A DNA stretch of 64,000 bases, from contig NZ_PVZV01000007.1 in assembly GCF_002995495.1 (NCBI RefSeq), positions 434,001-498,000 on the forward strand, read 5' to 3'. Source of the stretch: Actinocorallia populi (GTDB lineage Bacteria > Actinomycetota > Actinomycetes > Streptosporangiales > Streptosporangiaceae). The translations under genes were made by a program, and so were the position numbers. This document shows positions 37,420 through 45,528 of the stretch, piece by piece. The notes beneath the pieces are model-generated. The model was not told where the DNA came from, did no database searches, and worked only from the letters and a program-made list of their open reading frames with translations. Position 1 is the stretch's first letter, and every line of letters starts with the position of its first letter.

Positions 37420-37452
37420 GGGTGGAGGGGGCCGGTCCGGCCCCCTCCACCC
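37420..37452. terminator. Terminator between WYL regulator and secDF
   Basis: GGGTGGAGGGGGCCGG and its complement form an almost unbroken 16-bp stem with a one-base nominal centre, so a few central pairs must open as the loop. It lies between the two stop codons. Confidence 0.75.
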
Positions 37453-37454
37453 GC

Positions 37455-39731
37455 TCAGGCCGCCTGCTCCGCCTTCTTCTCCGCCGGGCTCCGCCGTCCC
37501 AGCCGGTGCAGCACCACCGCCAGGGGCGCGGCGGTGAACACCGACGAATAGGTGCCGACCAGGACACCGATCAGCAGCGCCAGCGCGAAGTCGTGCAGGG
37601 TGCTGCCGCCCAGTACCAGCAGCGCGCCCAGGATGAACACCGCGCCCAGACCGGTGTTGATCGTCCGCGGGATCGTCTGGTTGATCGCCGTGCTCGTCAG
37701 CCGCGCGAACGGCCCCCGATCCGACGCCACCAGTTCCCGCACCCGGTCGAACACCACCACCGAGTCGTTCACCGAGTAACCGATCACCGTCAGCAGCGCC
37801 GCCAGGAACACGCCGTCCAGGCTCTTGCCCAGCCACGCGAAGATCCCCACCAGCACCAGCACGTCATGGGCCATCGCCGCGACCGCCGCCACCGAGAAGC
37901 TCCACCGGAACCGGAACGCCAGGTACGCCATCTGCACCGCCAGCGCCGCGAGCAGCGCGATGATCGCCGACCGGCGCAGTTCGTCGCCCAGGCTCGGGCC
38001 GATCAGCTCGTCCCTGACCTTCTGCACGTCCCCGTCCAGCGGCCCCAGTGCCTGGGTGAGCCGCCCCTCCTCGGCGTTGGACAGCGGTTCGGTCCGCACC
38101 GTGAAGTTCCCGTCGCCCGAGGAGTTCACGATCGCCCGCGGGAACCCGGCGTCCGCGATCGCCTCGCGCGCCTGCTCGGGATCCACCGGCACCGACGACG
38201 AGTACTCGATCAGCCGCCCGCCGGTGAACTCCACGCCCAGGTTCAGGCCGCGTACCGCCACGCCCGAGAACGCCGTCAGCACCACCAGCAGCGACACCAG
38301 CAGCCACCGGCCGGGACGGCGCATCAGGTGCGGATCGCGCCGCTGCAGCCACTCGCGCACCCGCCCGATCTTCGAGATGCCGGTGATGCCGGGACGCTTC
38401 TGCACCGCACGCAGCGACAACACGGCCTCGGACAGCGCCCGCGTGATCACCAGGGCGCTGACCATCGAGGCCAGCACACCGATCGCCAGCGTCACACCGA
38501 ACCCGCGCACCTGGCCTGAGGCCAGGAAGAACAGCAGCAGCGCCGCCACCAGGGTGGTGACGTTGGAGTCCAGGATCGCGCTGAACGCGTTGCGGAACCC
38601 CGCCGACAGAGCCGTCCGCAACGTCGCGCGCGGCGCGCGGTACTCCTCACGCGCCCGCTCGAACACCAGCACGTTGGCGTCCACCGCCATGCCGATCGCC
38701 AGCACGAAACCCGCCAGGCCGGGCAGCGTCAGCGTCGCGCCCAGCCCCGCCAGCGCCGCATACGAGATCAACCCGTAGCACACCAGCGCCACCGCCGCCA
38801 TCAGCCCCAGCAGCCGGTACACCACGATGATGAACAGCGACGTCAGCGCGGTGCCGATCACCGCGGCCCACGCGCTGTCGGCGATCGCCTCGGCGCCCAG
38901 CGTCGGGCCCACCGTCCGCTGCTCCACCACCTCCACCGGCACCGGCAGCGCGCCGCCGCGCACCAGCAGCGCCAGCTCCTCGGCCTGCTCGAAGGTGAAG
39001 CTTCCCGTGATCTGCGTCGACCCGCCGGTGATGCCCACCCCGCAGGCCACCGACGGCACCACCTGCGGTGAGGAGATGACCTCCCCGTCCAGCACGATCG
39101 CGACCCGCCGCCGCGGATCGCCGTCGGGCGCGCACGCCGCCTGGCCGGTCAGCTCCGCCCACTTCTCCTGGCCGGCTCCCTTGAAGTCGACATTGACGAA
39201 CCAGCCGGGCCCCGACTGCGGATCACTGCCCGGCTCCGCGCCGCTCACGTCACCGCCGGTCAGCTTCGCCGGCCCCAGCCGCAACCGCTGCCCGTCCTCG
39301 TCGGGCAGCACCAGCTCGCCCTGCTTGTTCTCCGCCGACTCCTCGGCGTACCCCAGGACCGGGTGGAAACCCAGCACGGCCATCCGGCCCAGCACGTCCA
39401 CCGCTTCCTGCGGGTCCTGCAGTCCCGGCAGCTCCACGATGATCCGGTTGTCACCGGAGCGCACCAGCTGCGGCTCGGCCACGCCCAGCGCGTCGACCCG
39501 GCGCCGCAACGTCTCCACCGTGTTGTCGGTGACCTCCGAGGTCGCCTTCACCGTCGCCGAGTCCCGCGTCTCCAGCACGATCTGCGTACCGCCCCGCAGA
39601 TCCAGGCCCAGCCGCACGGGCGTCGTCACCGTGATGTAGGCCGCGAAGGCCACCACGGCCAGCGCGATCAACGCGCGTATCCGCGTCCCGCGTGTCATCC
39701 GCGTACGTGACAAGAAAACTCCAACAGGCAT
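37455..39731 (-). CDS. secDF: SecD-SecF fusion, protein translocase subunit
   Basis: A 758-residue fused SecDF of the RND superfamily. The SecD half has LGLDLRGGTQIVLE near the N-terminus, the large P1 exterior domain with VVPSVACGVGITGGSTQITGSFTFEQAEELALLVRGGALPVPV, and the AIGMAVDANVLVFERAREE membrane motif. The SecF half begins near residue 470 with GLNLGVEFTGGRLIEY and has YSVNDSVVVFDRVREL. It would use the proton gradient to help proteins leave SecYEG. The separate secD-secF pair usual in actinomycetes is near yajC/ruv; this is probably an extra copy. ATG 39731 has no clear ribosome site; TTG 39713 behind GGAG and ATG 39698 are alternatives. Confidence 0.9.
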   Translation of the reverse strand: MPVGVFLSRTRMTRGTRIRALIALAVVAFAAYITVTTPVRLGLDLRGGTQIVLETRDSATVKATSEVTDNTVETLRRRVDALGVAEPQLVRSGDNRIIVELPGLQDPQEAVDVLGRMAVLGFHPVLGYAEESAENKQGELVLPDEDGQRLRLGPAKLTGGDVSGAEPGSDPQSGPGWFVNVDFKGAGQEKWAELTGQAACAPDGDPRRRVAIVLDGEVISSPQVVPSVACGVGITGGSTQITGSFTFEQAEELALLVRGGALPVPVEVVEQRTVGPTLGAEAIADSAWAAVIGTALTSLFIIVVYRLLGLMAAVALVCYGLISYAALAGLGATLTLPGLAGFVLAIGMAVDANVLVFERAREEYRAPRATLRTALSAGFRNAFSAILDSNVTTLVAALLLFFLASGQVRGFGVTLAIGVLASMVSALVITRALSEAVLSLRAVQKRPGITGISKIGRVREWLQRRDPHLMRRPGRWLLVSLLVVLTAFSGVAVRGLNLGVEFTGGRLIEYSSSVPVDPEQAREAIADAGFPRAIVNSSGDGNFTVRTEPLSNAEEGRLTQALGPLDGDVQKVRDELIGPSLGDELRRSAIIALLAALAVQMAYLAFRFRWSFSVAAVAAMAHDVLVLVGIFAWLGKSLDGVFLAALLTVIGYSVNDSVVVFDRVRELVASDRGPFARLTSTAINQTIPRTINTGLGAVFILGALLVLGGSTLHDFALALLIGVLVGTYSSVFTAAPLAVVLHRLGRRSPAEKKAEQAA

Positions 39732-39777
39732 GGCACGGCCCGCGTCCAGCGAACCGCGTAACGAAAAGGGGGAGATG

Positions 39778-40131
39778 TCAGATGCCCGGGAGGAGCGGCG
39801 GAGCACGCCCGGCCCGCGACACCGCGAACCAGGACCGCTCGGCCCCTTCCCACACCTGGCCCCGCACCCATGCCACGACCGGAGGCGCGACCACCACGAC
39901 GAGGGCGGACGGCTCGGCCACGGGCACGACCGGCTGCTCGGCCACCCGCACCAGACGCGGCGGCGCCGAACAGTCCTCGTCCCACACCACGTGCCCGACG
40001 CCCGCGAGGACGCCCGGCTCGGCGGGAGGGGCGAGGCGGACGCCGGGGGCCAGACCCGCCAGCACGGCCAGCAGCACCACCAGCCGCCAGGCGTGTCCAC
40101 GGCAGGAAGCCGCGACGGTGCGCACGGCCAT
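39778..40131 (-). CDS. Small secreted or membrane-anchored hypothetical protein
   Basis: A 117-residue protein with a basic N-terminus and hydrophobic core (WRLVVLLAVLAGLAPGVRLA), a likely signal peptide or anchor, followed by a short Val/Pro-rich domain with one Cys in VVWDEDCSAPP and a second hydrophobic run (ALVVVVAPPVVAWV). GAGGGGG precedes the ATG. No family was recognised. It lies between the PrmC-like gene and secDF, all leftward, 46 bp before secDF; a link to secretion is only a guess. Confidence 0.55.
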   Translation of the reverse strand: MAVRTVAASCRGHAWRLVVLLAVLAGLAPGVRLAPPAEPGVLAGVGHVVWDEDCSAPPRLVRVAEQPVVPVAEPSALVVVVAPPVVAWVRGQVWEGAERSWFAVSRAGRAPPLLPGI

Positions 40132-40229
40132 GCCCCAGCCCCCTCTTACCCGCTCAGCCGCCGGAAACCCGAGGAACGATCAGACTACCGGGCCGCCCGC
40201 CCCCCGCCGTGCCAAGCTCGGGCCACGGC

Positions 40230-41030
40230 TCACCCATGAACCCGCGGCCGGCTCCCCACCACCACGCACGACCCCCACTCCTTCGACCGCACCGCGCGCG
40301 CGACCAGACCGCCCGCGGCCAGGACCTCCACCGCCCGGCCGCACTGGCGCCCGCTCACCTCCACCAGCAGGTGACCGCCCGGCGCCAGCCACTCCGGCGC
40401 CTCCCGGCTCACCCGGCGCAGCACCTCCAGGCCGTCCGCGCCGCCGTCGAGCGCGACCTTGGGCTCGTACAGCCGCGCCTCCGCCGGCAGCGACCGCACC
40501 TCGCCGCTCGGCACGTACGGGACGTTCGCCAGCAGCACCCCGACGCGCCCCCGCAACGGCCCCGGCAGCGCCCCGAACAGGTCCCCCTCGTACACCCGGC
40601 CACCCGCCCGCGCCACGTTGCGCCGCGCGCACCGCACCGCCGCCGGCTCCACATCGGCGGCGTGCAGTTCCAGCCCCGCCACCGCCTCCGCCAGCGCCAC
40701 GCCCAGCGCGCCCGAACCGCAGCACAGATCGACGACCACGTCGCCCGGACGGGCCAGCGCCACGGCCTCGGCCACCAGGAACTCCGAACGGCGCCGGGGG
40801 ACGAAGACCCCCGGATCCACCTCGACCCGCGACCCGCGGAACTCCGCCCAGCCCACGACCTGCTCCAGCGGCAGCCCGCCGGCCCGCCGCCCGACCAGGA
40901 GGTCCAGCCCCGGCCCGTCGGCGGCCGCGGAGACCAGCAGCGCGGCCTCGTCCTCGGCGAAGACGCAGCCTGCGGCCCGCAACCGCGCGACGACGGCGGA
41001 CAGAGCGGTGGAAGAAAGAAGAACAGCCAT
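40230..41030 (-). CDS. PrmC/HemK-like N5-glutamine methyltransferase family protein
   Basis: A 266-residue class I SAM methyltransferase. It has VDPGVFVPRRRSEFLVAEAV (the PrmC substrate/SAM approach region), VVDLCCGSGALGVAL (motif I), LHAADVEPAAVRCARRN (motif II) and NVPYVP. The last is a variant of the NPPY catalytic motif that positions a glutamine amide, with Val for the first Pro. It belongs to the PrmC-like subgroup rather than the housekeeping gene next to prfA. ATG 41030 follows GGAAGGCG. Unusual leader sequences upstream are described separately. Confidence 0.85.
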   Translation of the reverse strand: MAVLLSSTALSAVVARLRAAGCVFAEDEAALLVSAAADGPGLDLLVGRRAGGLPLEQVVGWAEFRGSRVEVDPGVFVPRRRSEFLVAEAVALARPGDVVVDLCCGSGALGVALAEAVAGLELHAADVEPAAVRCARRNVARAGGRVYEGDLFGALPGPLRGRVGVLLANVPYVPSGEVRSLPAEARLYEPKVALDGGADGLEVLRRVSREAPEWLAPGGHLLVEVSGRQCGRAVEVLAAGGLVARAVRSKEWGSCVVVGSRPRVHG

Positions 41031-41133
41031 GAGAACGCCTTCCGAAAACGGGGGCGCCCTCCCTGTCACCCGAACCGGCGGACTCCACGGCCGTCAGATG
41101 AGAACACCCCGCTCCAACCAGCAGTAATGGGTC

Positions 41134-41145
41134 TCACCTCCTCAT
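41134..41145 (-). other. Minimal ORF with perfect Shine-Dalgarno match
   Basis: On the minus strand ATG-AGG-AGG-TGA contains AGGAGGTGA, a full complement of the 16S 3' end, about 105 nt upstream of the PrmC-like start. No ATG, GTG or TTG start follows at normal spacing (an ATT does). TAATAT at 41165-41170 may be the promoter -10. Its meaning is unknown. Confidence 0.3.
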
Positions 41146-41197
41146 ACGTCCCGTCCGATGACCGATATTAGCGGAAGCGATCATCAACGCGGGCGGG

Positions 41198-41431
41198 CTA
41201 CTGCCTGTAGTTCTCCACCTCGTCCACCGGGCGGGCCAGGATGTGCTCGGCGTGCTCGCCCTCACCGGCGTCCCGCGCCGCACGGCGCTGGCGCAGCAGG
41301 TCCCAGCAGACGTCCAGCTGCTCCTCGAGCTCCTTGACCCGGGCCGCCCGGTCCGGCTCCCCCGACCCGCGCAGCCGGTGCTCCTCGTCGATCATCCGTC
41401 TGATCCGCTCCATGATCTGTTCATCGCTCAT
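41198..41431 (-). CDS. DUF2630 family protein
   Basis: A 77-residue, highly charged helical protein: MSDEQIMERIRRMIDEEHRLR then VKELEEQLDVCWDLLRQRRAARDAGE and VDEVENYRQ, the full DUF2630 pattern. This small actinobacterial family has no known function; heptad-like leucines suggest a coiled coil. It is separated from its neighbours by 54 bp (AzlD side) and about 170 bp. Confidence 0.85.
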   Translation of the reverse strand: MSDEQIMERIRRMIDEEHRLRGSGEPDRAARVKELEEQLDVCWDLLRQRRAARDAGEGEHAEHILARPVDEVENYRQ

Positions 41432-41485
41432 GGAACACCTCATGCCCCGGCATCCCCCCGGACAAGCTTCCCCGCCGGCGGCTCT

Positions 41486-41815
41486 TCACGCCGCGAGGCA
41501 GGTCGAGAGCACCACGTGGAGGACGGTGGCGCCCAGGATGCTGAGGACGGCGTTGCGGGTCCTCAGATGCAGGCCGATCGCGACGGCCAGGGACAGGGCG
41601 GTGGCCGCGGCGGCGGGCCAGTCCGCGGGACGGCTCTGCTGCAGGGTGTAGAGGGCGAGGATCAGCATGATGCCGACGGGCATCTGGACGGCGAGGCGGC
41701 CCAGGACCGCCGAACGGCGCAGCGGGGTGAGGACCGCGAAGGGCAGGGCGCGCAGGCCCCAGGTGATGGCGGCGCTGACGGCCACGGCCGCGGCGAGGTA
41801 GAGGGGGCTGGGCAT
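41486..41815 (-). CDS. azlD: AzlD family branched-chain amino acid export subunit
   Basis: A 109-residue protein with four hydrophobic helices (YLAAAVAVSAAITWGLRALPF, AVLGRLAVQMPVGIMLILALYTL, AAAATALSLAVAIGLHL, AVLSILGATVLHVVLS), matching AzlD. AzlC and AzlD together export branched-chain amino acids. It begins 6 bp after azlC and is co-transcribed. Confidence 0.9.
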   Translation of the reverse strand: MPSPLYLAAAVAVSAAITWGLRALPFAVLTPLRRSAVLGRLAVQMPVGIMLILALYTLQQSRPADWPAAAATALSLAVAIGLHLRTRNAVLSILGATVLHVVLSTCLAA

Positions 41816-41821
41816 CGGTTC

Positions 41822-42616
41822 TCACTCCCCTCTCGACGACGCCGCGACCGGCGTCCTGAGGACGGGTTCTTCGGGTTCGGGTTCGTGTTCGGGGACGGCC
41901 GGGACGTCCGCCGCCGCGGGCGGGGCGCCGCGGTCCCGCAGCGCGTACCGGGCGAGCAGGCCGGCGGTGAACAGCGCCATCGCGACCGGCAGCGCCTGGC
42001 CGGGGATCAGGAGCGCGGCGACGGCGAAGCTCGCGGCGGCCAGCAGCGGGGAGGGCAGGTCCCGCCGGGCGCGCCACGCGTCGATCGTCAGGACGACGAA
42101 CAGGGCGGTCAGCGCGAAGTCCAAGCCGTGCAGGGTGAAGGGGATGAGCGAGCTCGCGAGCGCGCCGAAGGTGGCGCCGGCCACCCAGTAGGCCTGGAGC
42201 AGCACCTGCATCCACAGGATCCGGGAGCCGCTCCAGGAGCGGGCCTCCCCTCCCGCGGTCAGGGCGTAGGCCTCGTCGGTGAGCGCGAAGGTGGCGTAGA
42301 CGCGGCCGAGCGGCCACACCCTGGCCAGCGGGAAGGACAGGGCGTAGAAGACGTGGCGGAGGTTGACCAGCAGCGCCGTCGCCGCGATCTGCCCCAGCGG
42401 CGTGACGGCGGCGACCAGCCCCAGCAGCAGGAACTCCAGCGACCCCGCGTAGACCACGGCGGTGAACACCGTCGCCCACCACCAGTCCAGCCCGGTGTGC
42501 GCCACCAGCATGCCGAAGCTGATGCCCAGCGGGAACAGGCTCAGCCCCACCGAGGCGGTGTCGGCCACCGCCCTGGCGAATCCCTGTGATCCGCCCTTCA
42601 CTCCCATACCAACCAT
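41822..42616 (-). CDS. azlC: AzlC family branched-chain amino acid exporter
   Basis: A 264-residue AzlC protein: LSLFPLGISFGMLVAHTGLDWWWATVFTAVVYAGSLEFLLLGL, LVNLRHVFYALSFPL and ALTDEAYALT are the conserved segments. It exports branched-chain amino acids with AzlD. The ATG at 42616 has no ribosome site but is exactly 7 nt after TAAAAT, suggesting a leaderless mRNA; a second ATG lies at 42607. The C-terminal 30 residues are Pro/Glu-rich. Divergence from an Lrp regulator is the classic arrangement. Confidence 0.9.
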   Translation of the reverse strand: MVGMGVKGGSQGFARAVADTASVGLSLFPLGISFGMLVAHTGLDWWWATVFTAVVYAGSLEFLLLGLVAAVTPLGQIAATALLVNLRHVFYALSFPLARVWPLGRVYATFALTDEAYALTAGGEARSWSGSRILWMQVLLQAYWVAGATFGALASSLIPFTLHGLDFALTALFVVLTIDAWRARRDLPSPLLAAASFAVAALLIPGQALPVAMALFTAGLLARYALRDRGAPPAAADVPAVPEHEPEPEEPVLRTPVAASSRGE

Positions 42617-42623
42617 GGGGGTA

Positions 42624-42671
42624 ATTTTAGTGCTTAATCCGCATAATATGGTTTCATTCATTAGCTAATAT
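42624..42671. promoter_or_regulatory. Divergent leaderless promoters and palindrome (azlC / lrp-like)
   Basis: The 62-bp AT-rich gap has TAAAAT on the minus strand (42624-42629), 7 nt from the azlC ATG, and TAATAT on the plus strand (42666-42671), 7 nt from the regulator ATG. The perfect palindrome ATTAGCTAAT (42660-42669) overlaps the latter, a likely autoregulatory Lrp site. Confidence 0.6.
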
Positions 42672-42678
42672 CAAGCCT

Positions 42679-43131
42679 ATGCGCAGTGATATTAGTCTTG
42701 ATGCCGTTGATCGCGAAATATTGTTCCAACTGGCGCGAGACGGGCGGATGTCGAACGTCGAGCTGGCCCGCCGGGTGGGGCTGACCCCGCCGCCGTGCCT
42801 GCGCAGGGTCAAACGCCTGGAGGACGCCGGCGTGATCACCGGGTACCGGGCGCAGATCTCCCCCGAGGCCCTGGGCCGCCCCCTGGAGGTGGTCATCTCG
42901 GTGGAGATCGCGGTCAACGACCTGAAGACCGTGGAGGACTTCGAGGCGCGCGTCACCGCGCTGGAGGAGGTCCTGGAGTTCCGGCGCATGTTCGGGCGGC
43001 CCGACTACTACATCCGCGTGGCGGTCGCCGACCAGGTCGCCTACGAGGAGTTCCTCAGCCGGCAGATCATGCTGCTCCCCGCCGTCTCCCGCGTCGACTC
43101 CCACCTCACCATGAAGCGCATCAAGGACTGA
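42679..43131 (+). CDS. Lrp/AsnC family transcriptional regulator
   Basis: A 150-residue regulator with an N-terminal HTH (LDAVDREILFQLARDGRMSNVELARRVGLTPPPCLRRVKRLEDAGVI) and a RAM/AsnC ligand domain (about 68-145, VVISVEIAVNDLKTVEDFEARV, FGRPDYYIRVAVAD). It senses an amino acid and probably controls the divergent azlCD exporter. The mRNA appears leaderless. Confidence 0.93.
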   Translation: MRSDISLDAVDREILFQLARDGRMSNVELARRVGLTPPPCLRRVKRLEDAGVITGYRAQISPEALGRPLEVVISVEIAVNDLKTVEDFEARVTALEEVLEFRRMFGRPDYYIRVAVADQVAYEEFLSRQIMLLPAVSRVDSHLTMKRIKD

Positions 43132-43148
43132 CCTCGCCGACGGGCCGC

Positions 43149-43985
43149 TCAGCCGGTCCAGTCGAAGGTGTCGGGGTCGGGACCGGTGCGCTCGCCCCGG
43201 TCCAGGGCGGTGACGGCCGCCATGTCCTCGGCGGAGAGCTCGAAGCCGAAGAGGTCGAGGTTCTCCTGCATGCGGGCGCGCCTGACCGACTTGGGGATCA
43301 CGATGTCGCCGCGCTGGACGTGCCAGCGCAGGGTCACCTGGGCGGGGGTCCTGCCCAGGCGGTCGGCGACGGCGTTGATCACCGGGTCGTCCAGCACCAG
43401 GCCCTGGGCGATCGGCGACCACGGCTCCGTCGCGATGCCGTGCTCGGCGTCGTAGGCCCGCACCTCGTTCTGGACGAAGTAGGGGTGCACCTCCACCTGG
43501 TTGACCGCCGGCACCAGGTCGCTCGACTCCATGAGCCGGCGCAGGTGGGGCGGCTGGAAGTTGGAGACGCCCACCGCCCGGCTCCGCCCCGAGCGGTAGA
43601 TCTCCTCCAGCGCCGCCCACGTCTGCGTGAAGTCCCCCACCGTCGGCAGCGGCCAGTGGATGAGGAAGAGGTCGATCCGCTCGAACCCCAGCGCCTCCAG
43701 CGTCCCGTCGAACGCCTTCAGCGCCGCGTCGCGGGCGTGGGCGCCGTTGTTCAGCTTGCTCGTCACGAAGACCTCGTCGCGGTCGATCCCCGAGTCCCGG
43801 ACGGCCTCCCCCACCTCCCGCTCGTTCCCGTACATCTGCGCCGTGTCGATATGCCGGTACCCGACCTCCAGTGCCGTCAGCACCGCCTCCCTGGTCTTCT
43901 CCGGAGGTATCTGGTAGGTGCCGAATCCGACCTGCGGGATCTGGACGCCGTTGTTCAGTCTCACGTTCGGTGATGTGCTCGCCAT
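43149..43985 (-). CDS. Aldo/keto reductase
   Basis: A 278-residue AKR of the 2,5-diketo-gluconate reductase-like (AKR5) type. The catalytic tetrad is complete: D47 and Y52 (GYRHIDTAQMYGNE), K77 (FVTSKLNN) and H110 (DLFLIHWP). The NADPH-binding IPKSV motif lies in the last quarter. It stands alone, convergent with the Lrp-like gene 17 bp away and divergent from a dehydrogenase. Confidence 0.93.
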   Translation of the reverse strand: MASTSPNVRLNNGVQIPQVGFGTYQIPPEKTREAVLTALEVGYRHIDTAQMYGNEREVGEAVRDSGIDRDEVFVTSKLNNGAHARDAALKAFDGTLEALGFERIDLFLIHWPLPTVGDFTQTWAALEEIYRSGRSRAVGVSNFQPPHLRRLMESSDLVPAVNQVEVHPYFVQNEVRAYDAEHGIATEPWSPIAQGLVLDDPVINAVADRLGRTPAQVTLRWHVQRGDIVIPKSVRRARMQENLDLFGFELSAEDMAAVTALDRGERTGPDPDTFDWTG

Positions 43986-44103
43986 ACGACACCCCTACCC
44001 TCGGTGATCGGAACCTCACCGACGGCCCCTCACGTGCGCGGACGGACGGCGGCCGCAAGACCCGCGGCCTTTACCTAGTAAGGTTCTCGGTGAGGAGGAC
44101 ACG

Positions 44104-44874
44104 ATGGACTATCTGCGGGAGATGTTCGGCCTGGACGGACGGGTGGCCCTGGTCACCGGGGGCAGCTCCGGGATCGGCAGGGCCGTGGCCGTCGCGCTCG
44201 GCAGGGCCGGGGCGAAGGTCGTGGTGGCCGCGCGCGGCGAGGAGGCGCTGCGCGAGACCGTCGCGGAGCTGCGGTCCCACGGGTGCGACGCCGCGTACGT
44301 CAGCGTCGACCTCGGGATCGGCGACCGGGTCCGCGAGGCCGCGGAACGGGCGGTCGAGCCGTTCGGGGAGATCGACATCCTGGTGAACTCCGCCGGGGTC
44401 AACCCCCGGCCGCACATGAACGCCCTCACCGAGGAGCAGTGGGACCTGGCGATGGACGTCAACCTCCGGGCGCCGTTCCTGCTGGGGCAGCGGTTCGGGC
44501 CGAAGATGGCCGAACGCGGCTGGGGGCGCATCATCAACGTCGGATCGCAGCAAGGGTTCCGGGCGTTCTTCAACAGCGGGGCGTACGGGGCGTCCAAGGG
44601 CGGGCTCACCTCGCTGACCCGGTCGCAGGCCGAGGCGTGGTCGCCCTCGGGTGTGCGGGTGAACACGCTGGTGCCGGGGTTCGTCATCACCCCGCTGACC
44701 GCGCAGGCGTCCGCCGACCCGGTGTTCTGCGAGCAGATGGCCGGCCGCACGCTGATCGGGCGCAACGGGGTGGCCGAGGACTTCGCCGGAGCCGCCGTCT
44801 TCCTGTCCTCCTCCGCCGCCGAGTACGTCACCGGGCAGTGCCTGTTCGTCGACGGCGGGTTCTCCGGCCACTGA
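44104..44874 (+). CDS. SDR family oxidoreductase
   Basis: A 256-residue classical SDR: TGGSSGIG near 19-26, NSAG, a GSQQG catalytic-Ser strand, YGASK (catalytic Tyr/Lys), and C-terminal GQCLFVDGGFSGH. R44 after beta-2 suggests NADP(H). The ATG follows GAGGAG. It is convergent with the response-regulator gene, with only 3 bp between stops. The substrate is unknown; similarity in layout is to gluconate-5-dehydrogenase-like SDRs. Confidence 0.9.
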   Translation: MDYLREMFGLDGRVALVTGGSSGIGRAVAVALGRAGAKVVVAARGEEALRETVAELRSHGCDAAYVSVDLGIGDRVREAAERAVEPFGEIDILVNSAGVNPRPHMNALTEEQWDLAMDVNLRAPFLLGQRFGPKMAERGWGRIINVGSQQGFRAFFNSGAYGASKGGLTSLTRSQAEAWSPSGVRVNTLVPGFVITPLTAQASADPVFCEQMAGRTLIGRNGVAEDFAGAAVFLSSSAAEYVTGQCLFVDGGFSGH

Positions 44875-44877
44875 CCG

Positions 44878-45528
44878 TCAGTGGCCCAGTCCCGCCTCGC
44901 GGGCGCGGACGATGGCCTGGGCCCGGTCGGCCACCCGCAGCTTGGCGAAGACGTTCGAGACGTTGTTGCGGACGGTCTTGGGCGACAGGTACAGCCGCGC
45001 CGCGATCTGCGGGTTGGACAGGCCCGCGGCGATGAGGTCCAGCACCTCGCGCTCCCGGGCCGTCAGCTCGGGGAACGGCTCCTCCGCCGGACGGCGGGCC
45101 CCCGACAGCAGGGAGAAGTAACGCGTGACGCGGGCCGCCAGCGCCGGGCCGAAGATGACCTCGCCGTGCGCGACCGCCGTGATGGCCCGCAGGATCTCCT
45201 CCTGGTCGGCGCCCTTCACCAGGTAGCCGCGCGCGCCCGCGAGCATCGCGGCGAACACGCTCTCGTCGTCCTCGTGCATGGTCAGCACCAGGACGCCCGG
45301 CGCGGACTCCCCCGCCGCGATCCGGCGGGTCGCCTCGATGCCGCCCAGGCGCGGCATCTGCAGGTCCATCACCACCACGTCGGGGCGCAGCTCCCCCGCC
45401 AGCTCCACCGCCTCCAGCCCGTCACGGGCCTTCCCGACGACATCGACCTCGCCGGTGGACGACAACATCAGGCTCAGGCCGTCCCGGTAGACCGGGTGGT
45501 CGTCGGCGACGAGGACACGGGGGATCAT
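44878..45528 (-). CDS. NarL/FixJ-type response regulator
   Basis: A 216-residue protein with a receiver domain (phospho-acceptor D55 in VVVMDLQMP, acidic pair D9-D10, K104 in YLVKGAD) and a C-terminal LuxR-type HTH (about 150-212: LTAREREVLDLIAAGLSNPQIAARLYLSPKTVRNNVSNVFAKL). It overlaps the upstream histidine kinase by 4 nt, so the two form a co-translated two-component pair. Confidence 0.95.
   Translation of the reverse strand: MIPRVLVADDHPVYRDGLSLMLSSTGEVDVVGKARDGLEAVELAGELRPDVVVMDLQMPRLGGIEATRRIAAGESAPGVLVLTMHEDDESVFAAMLAGARGYLVKGADQEEILRAITAVAHGEVIFGPALAARVTRYFSLLSGARRPAEEPFPELTAREREVLDLIAAGLSNPQIAARLYLSPKTVRNNVSNVFAKLRVADRAQAIVRAREAGLGH

Noticed and set aside
39732-40100. Extension of secDF up to 40100
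   Set aside because: The extra 123 residues are Trp/Arg/Ser-rich, out of frame with the small protein gene on the same strand, and have no SecD similarity.
41028-41127. 33-codon plus-strand ORF opposite the PrmC-like start
   Set aside because: It has no ribosome site, overlaps the start of a well-supported gene in antisense, and has no conserved look.
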